DNA from: Apodemus sylvaticus | Taxonomy: Eukaryota > Chordata > Mammalia > Rodentia > Muridae | Direction of reading: 5' to 3' | DNA length: 64,000 nucleotides | Assembly: GCF_947179515.1 (NCBI RefSeq) | Contig: NC_067481.1 | Coordinates: 88,289,547 to 88,353,546, forward strand | Shown here: in pieces, positions 57,914 through 64,000 of the stretch | Position numbering within the stretch: position 1 is the first letter of the stretch | How the letters are laid out: every line of letters starts with the position of its first letter | Notes under the pieces: model-generated | Database searches by the model: none | Seen by the model: the letters and a program-made list of their open reading frames with translations, nothing else | What the model was told of the DNA's origin: nothing | Position numbers and translations under genes: made by a program

Positions 57914-60900
57914 AGCTTGTTATTAAATCTTCACTAAGAGCCTTTTACCTTCTGCGCCTGATGTTGACTTCAGGTTAATATATCAAAAATAGTGTCATGA
58001 TCTTGATTGTAAATTAGGGGGTTCACTCTCAATTGGTCTGCTAGTGGTATTTCAGCATGTGCAAAAAGCCTTGCACTTCCTGGAGAAGGTAACTTTTTTG
58101 ACAAGAGAGCTATGTAGAAAGACAGGTGTCTGAGGCTGCGGGGTTCACAGACCTTGACAGTCATGTCTGACTCTCTTGTTAGAGTCTGTTTCCATCTTTA
58201 TAGGAATGGAGATTTCTCTGCATGTCCAAAGTGTTGGTTCTGCTAGACCCACAGGATGTTTCTTAAAATTGATTGCCACTCTCTTTTGTTGGATGAGTGA
58301 AAGGTACACTGATGTACCTGTGTACTTTATAGGAGGACCCGCATTGCCCAGCCCATTCGTAGTTTTTCCTTTTGTGCAGACTGATTTCTAGAAGTGATTT
58401 CTGCTGAAATAAAATCAAGGTCATTTCCAAGGGCTTTTTTTAAAAAAAAAAAATCCCTCTCCATCTGAGGGCTAAAAGTTAAACTGATAGTGAGATTTGG
58501 ATAGGGAAGACTTACTGTCCAATTCCTTATCTCACACATGCCTAGGGACAAAGCATTTTTTTTCTTCATTACTTTGCATGGAGCAATAGTTAGAGTCTTT
58601 GATCTGCTACTGACTCTTGGTAACCCTGATATGCTCACAGTCTCCATTCCACACCCAGAAGGAGGTGGAGGAGACTTTCAGCCAAAAGATAACACCTAAA
58701 TACTTGCCTTTTAGAATGGTATTTTCAGGGAAAAGATGGGTAGCAATATTTGATGAAGTGAGATAAATTTTGTAACCAGGTAATACTGCATGTAATGTTT
58801 ATTTACCCTACCAATCATTTTAAAGAATTTCTTCTTCTGAGAACAGAAGTATCTGCTCTTTGTATAGCAGCTTTGTCAAAGTAGCCTTTATATTTCTGGC
58901 TTTTAGTTTAATTTAGAAAAGAACTGGTTACATTGTTTAAGAATGTGTACTACCAGCAACATGTAGTTGGTTTTACTTTCTTGCTCACTTTTCCTTGCTA
59001 AGAAAGACATTGCACTTGTTAATGTAATTATTTTAGATACATTAAGAGTTGTCTTGCTGCTATTTCCAAAGGCTTCTTAAGCTAAAAAAGCATACAACTC
59101 TTTCACTAAAATCTGTCTCTGCAAAATCTGTTCAGTATATTGTATATCCCACAGTGTGATCCTGAGCATGAAGCGATACAGCTTTCAAAATCAGTTCCTC
59201 CATAGCAAACCATGAAGAACTCTAAGAAACTGTCTACAAAATGAAGTTCCTTTTGGTTTTTTGTTTGTTCCTTTTTTTTTTTTTCCTGAAAGTCTTCCAT
59301 TGGTCTATCTGCCCTCTGCCCTTGGCATAGAATGACAGTCCTTATAGGAAAAATGAGTTGATGGGGTGTGTGGAGTATTTATGTGCTGGTTGACTGGGCT
59401 GTGAATGAGAAGAGAGCAGGTGTTTTAGCTCTACAAGTTTAATAAAGAAAACCCCAAACAAAACAATACATGTGATACGTTAAAGTAAAATCTGTTTCTC
59501 CTGGGAAAGATTTCTGCCCCCTACCCCTCTGACCAATGTGGTCCAGATGGACCAGTTGACAACATCTCTCATATTATTAACAGTGTGTAGCCCCTACTAG
59601 AATATACATGCATGATAAGTACTAAACAGCCAAGTCAGTCTTGGAGAAATACAGTGCTATGTGTGGGGGAAAAGAGCCAGTTCCTCTGAGGTGTGCAGGT
59701 CCCAGGACTGGTCTGCAGTCTGGAAGGGGTATGAATCTGCAGATCTCCTGACTTGTGGGTTGTATTTCCTGCTACTCTGTCTTCTTGGAGATAGCTCTGC
59801 CGCATATTTTGGGACATACATTTGAGGAAGTTTTCCTGCTTGCTTGTTCTTATCATTTCAGGAGAACCCAATAAAGATTTCCAAAAGTTTATAACTCAGA
59901 TTTCAGAAAGTCTATTTTATTGCTTGAGTATTTTCCTTTTAGTGCTTTATGAGCTTGGGCTTGTTTTATAAATAAGACTAGACATTTTGTGTTATATGTC
60001 TCAGTTAGTATAACCTTTGTATTTATAGAAAAGAGAAATGTGTACCCCGTTAAGTCATAATGTATTTAGGAATGTGGTTCAAAAGAATAAGTCATAAATT
60101 AATTAATTTATTTATTTAGGTTCCTCAGTCTTTACTTATTAGAAAGTAAGAGTTAAAGCCAGAGTATTAGTTATATGAAAGCGGTAAACTTGAAACTCAG
60201 AGTGATGTATTGATTGTAAATCGTTGCAGAGGCAGGATTCATTTGCTAGATGCTTATATTTAAATGCTGTTTTTATTGTTGCCTACAGTTTAGCTGATAC
60301 CTAATGTTTTGATCTCTCTCCTGCCTCAAGGAGAGGAGTAGAGTATATGTAGAAAAAGTATATAATGAAACAGACATCATTTTGGCAGACATTAAGAATT
60401 AAGAACATCCTATAGTATAAAATAATCATTTAAAAAGTAGATTTAAGCACTTCTTGCTGTATTTGGAATATTTCTTAAAGCTACATCAAAATTTCTTTTT
60501 AAATGTTGAAAAGAAGTTAAGTTAGACTTTTAAATAATTTCCAAGAATGAAGCAGTACTATAAAAGCTCTCCTTATCTATGTCTACAGAAATCTGGATAT
60601 CAAAACAACCAAAGCACACTTATTACCACAGACTCTTTGCAACTGGGTTTAAAATATTAACCATGATCATTTTTAAAGCATTAAAAATATCAAAATATCA
60701 GGGCATTTGAATATGCACCACACATTTCAGTAGAAATTACTTAGAAGAAATACAGAAAAATGATAACTATACTAGAGTGCATTTTAGTTTTTCTTACTTT
60801 ATTTCTGAATGATCAATATTGTGATCCCACAGACAAGCCAGGTCCCGTGCCTTTGGTGGTAGGAACAATCTGATGTCAAAATGATAACCAAGAAATCAAA

Positions 60901-61916
60901 TGGGAATAGAAATGGATGCTCCTTTACAAAGCAAGATAATGCTGTGTTCTTTGTGTAGGGTATATTGGAAAAGTTATTTAATTTAATTTCATTTATTGCA
61001 TTGGCTTAGGCAGTAATTATACACAGATATCTGTGCATTCTCTGTCTTCTAGTATGTCCAAGATGTTTCTATTCATGTAGTCTTGTCTCGTGTGATAACT
61101 TGGACTGGAGACCTCAGTCAAGGATCGGGGCTATCAGCACAAGCTAAGTAGGAGTACCAGGAAAGGACAGAGTGAGTTGGGGGCAGAGGGTATATAAGAG
61201 AAGAAATATATTCTGTGATTGCTTACCCTTTTTGTATTAGTCATTCCTGCAGTTTCAGTTTTGACTTCACTGAAACATCTTGAGGAAGCACAAACTGCTT
61301 CTTTCAATTTTAACCCTACGAATAACATAGTTATTGCAAAGATATCTCACAGTGCTTAGGGGGTATACAATTTGTATGACCCAGCATCTATTATTTCTTT
61401 TTTCTAATCCTGTTTATATATCCCTGCACACCATCAGAACCAGTCAGATGAAACCAATTACTAAGAGGAAAAAAATCAAATTTATTTATTATATTTATTG
61501 GATGTGTCTGTTGCTTAATTATCCATTGGCAAATTTACATGTGGCTACAGAGAAGGCTGTAGATGAGTGTGGAACAAAGATCAATCATCAATCTCCAGCT
61601 TCAGAAGACAGCTATGAAAATGAAGAGGGAACAGAATGATCGTGTCCTTTCCCCCTTCTTCTTATGGTAGGAATCTAAAGCCTGAAGGAAAGATATCATT
61701 TGAAAATAAAGGTGCATCTGTGTTGACATAGGAAAATTCAGAAAAACTGGAAGATAGGACTTTCCTCTGCAATCCATACCCTTATGAAGTCTAAAATGCT
61801 TTACACTTTTGGAAACATATAGTGGTTTAGAGGTTTAAAGTGGAGAGTGGAAATTAGGATCAATTTTCTAACCAAGCAGATGTCCTGGTCCATCCCGGGG
61901 AGGGTTTATAAATTGC
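57914..61916. other. Probable intron sequence, repeat-poor
   Basis: AT-rich. No recognisable transposon and no convincing exon. Chance ORFs only. Confidence 0.4.
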
Positions 61917-61931
61917 GGGGGGGGGGGGGGG
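61917..61931. repeat. (G)15 homopolymer
   Basis: Fifteen guanines followed by CGC. Could form a G-quadruplex; also a place where sequence length is unreliable. Confidence 0.9.
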
Positions 61932-61963
61932 CGCAAAATGAAAGAGTGATAGTAAGATGTGAA

Positions 61964-62050
61964 GCTGGACAATAAGGGAAGCTCAGTGGTAAAGCACTTA
62001 CCTAGCAAGCATACGTCTCTACATTTGATCTTTAGTTCCAGTTCTGGGAT
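61964..62050 (+). mobile_element. ID-family SINE
   Basis: GGGAAGCTCAGTGGTAAAGC (A box), ACTTACCTAGCAAGCATACG, and TTTGATCTTTAGTTCCAG (B-box region) follow the ID/BC1-type tRNA-Ala-derived SINE that is abundant in rat. Diverged, with a purine-rich tail. Confidence 0.65.
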
Positions 62051-62204
62051 GGGAGAGGCAGAGAGAATAAGTAGATAGTAGACAATGGAGAAAAGATGAT
62101 GTGTTCAAAGTTTTACTGAATAGCTTGTGAATGGCTCAGATAAACAAGACAGCATTGCTACACTTAAAGGAGGATGCTGTAGTTGGCCTTTGGTGTACAG
62201 ATAC

Positions 62205-62223
62205 AGGCAGGCAGGCAGGCAGG
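62205..62223. repeat. (CAGG)n microsatellite
   Basis: Nearly five CAGG units. Confidence 0.9.
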
Positions 62224-64000
62224 TTTTTATTATTCTTCTGTGTTTTCGCTTTAGATCCCCTCTGCAACCAACCCTGGTTATCTCATCTTTTACTCTGTTA
62301 TTCCTACAGAAAGAATCCTGAGTGTCATTTCTCCCTTCATTTTCCATCCACATGCCACCATAGTTTTGGAAACTTAACTAAGGTGTAAATTTCTTTTCAA
62401 AGTAGGCAGAGGCTGAACCGATCACTGTTTCATGGAGACTTGACAAAACCAAGTCGATAAGAGAAATGTTTATATCCCTCTTTCCCTGAAAGGACAGGTA
62501 CATTGTCATGTCTGGCCCATTCTGATCTTCCAAGGTAGAAAGTGAATATGAACTTCAGGGATGAACAACCCTTTGGAACTTCATATATTTGAAAGCTTTC
62601 TTCTAGGACTCACTGAACAAAGTTTGGTGTCAGTGGTGCACTGTGAATGTCATTTGGAGAAAATGCTGGCTAAATTGTGATTTGTAGCTAATATCTATGT
62701 GTTTGGGGAAGCTTCTGTCAAAGAGACTACTCCAGCATTGGAGATTAGGATTTTTTTTCCTTTAAGGTTTGTCTGCAAAGAAATTAAAAGGGCAACGTGA
62801 ATCTTGTGTATTGAAAGGATGGGTGGGTAATACTTGTAGACTCAGTGAGAGGCATGATAAAGATTAAGCACAACTCTATAGATCTTCTAATCTTAATGTT
62901 AAACATTATCTTATAATACCTTTTATTGCAGAATAAACATTGCTTGTAGCTGGATTCACTGCAGAAGCCAACTAGTGAATAGATATAGAGGCTGAACTCT
63001 CTTTCCCACAGCAGCAATTTTTCACTAAGCTATTCCCTAAGGCCAGTCTAGGTATATGAGGGGCACTGCTTCTTTTTATAAGATTTGTGTATGTTCCCAT
63101 AGATTGTGAAGTCTATTTCTGGGCAATTTTCAAGTTAAAATTGTGTTACAGCTACCCCGAAGGTTGTCATTTCTTGGTTTTTCTCTTGTCAGTCAATTCA
63201 TAAGTGTTATTAAGCCCTCATGGGGTGTACACAGAATCACACACAGTTTAGGGTATGTGTGTATGAGGATTACTGCCCTGTGGTCTAGAAGCTTAGAGTT
63301 TATAGGTAAAAGAATATTATGTAGATGCATATCTATATTTTTAAAATAAGGTTTTAACCTAAGTCGTTCAGAAAAATTTGTCACCGTGTTGCTGCCCTTT
63401 TCTGATTTATTTATTTACCTATTATCTTGGTACATGTGTACAGTGCACATGTTGCAGCATTTCCTTGCAACCTCGAATGTATTTATTCTCTGAAAGGCTT
63501 TAGGCGAGGTCAGGTATCTAATGTGTCAGCTTTCTTTCTTTTTTATTTCTGTATTAAAAAACATTCAGATATCTAGTAATGGGCATGTTTACCTAAAGGG
63601 TGCAGCTGGAAGGTGAGTATTAAACTGTGTCTCTGGCTGCACAGGTTAGGGTGTCCTTAACTTCTGGGTTTCAGAATAAGAAGATATCCCAGTGCTGAAG
63701 CTTTTCAGGATGCGTGCCTGTTGTCTGGGTGACTTTAATGATCAGGTGTGTGGCTAAATTGCCTCCTACCCCAAGCTACCCATTTATGTTGTCCATAAGT
63801 GATGCATTTACTTACTATTTCCTCTAAAACTTAAAAGGGGGATAAAGAAGATAATTTTTGATAATTCCAGCAACTTGGAAGAGAAGAAAACGTTAACTCA
63901 TTCTTCACATCCCAAGGGTGAAAATTAATCTCTTAAGGAATTCTTTCCTCACGAACCGTGAAAGGACAGGGTTAATAATGCATGTTCTTGGGTTTCCTTT
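62224..64000. other. Probable intron sequence to the window end
   Basis: AT-rich non-coding DNA with no named repeat or exon. The gene body, if the reading of the promoter is right, continues past the window. Confidence 0.4.

Noticed and set aside
1..64000. CRISPR array, tRNA or rRNA genes, prokaryotic operons
   Set aside because: None seen. Tandem repeats are microsatellites, and tRNA-like text belongs to B2, B3 and ID SINEs.

Overview
This is mammalian genomic DNA, most likely from rat (Rattus). The evidence is rodent-restricted repeats on both strands: L1 elements with muroid ORF1/ORF2, B1, B2 and B3 SINEs, an ID-like SINE, long CA/GT microsatellites, and an L1 3' UTR at about 22.4-22.97 kb whose wording matches the rat rather than the mouse 3' UTR as I remember it. 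There is no bacterial-style gene, CRISPR array, tRNA or rRNA gene. Almost every open reading frame is either a piece of decayed LINE-1 or a chance ORF in microsatellite or A/T-rich DNA.

Layout. At 0.12-7.65 kb there is a nested LINE-1 complex. An older minus-strand L1 (B), whose 5' part is inverted in the way twin priming produces, was split by a younger, nearly complete minus-strand L1 (A, about 409-5863). A is flanked by an 11-bp target-site duplication and its ORF1 and ORF2 are broken by frameshifts. From 7.65 to 54 kb lies AT-rich intergenic-looking DNA. It holds 5'-truncated rodent L1 pieces (9.65-10.79, 14.12-14.71 and 22.4-22.97 kb), ancient mammalian L1 remnants (12.2, 16.97-17.72, 20.0 and 30.76-33.6 kb), SINEs, hAT-type DNA transposon fossils, MIR fossils, one solo LTR at 51.56-52.01 kb with a 5-bp duplication, and many microsatellites.

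At 54.1-55.4 kb the composition changes sharply to a CpG island with GC boxes, an inverted CCAAT box, a long TG/CG alternating tract, a (CAG)13(CCG)3 repeat and a good splice donor (GTAAGA at 55187). This is best read as the promoter and first exon of a plus-strand gene whose body continues beyond the window. The downstream 8.6 kb, poor in recognisable repeats, would be its first intron. I do not recognise the gene. A 37-nt candidate mini-exon starting with ATG lies at 55358-55394.

Nothing here is convincingly a new biological system. The most informative items are the nested and inverted L1 architecture, the promoter/first exon with its unstable repeat and Z-DNA-prone tract, a few unexplained internal duplications, and several repeat-free stretches that could be conserved regulatory elements. 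Family names for repeats come from recognition only; no database search was possible.
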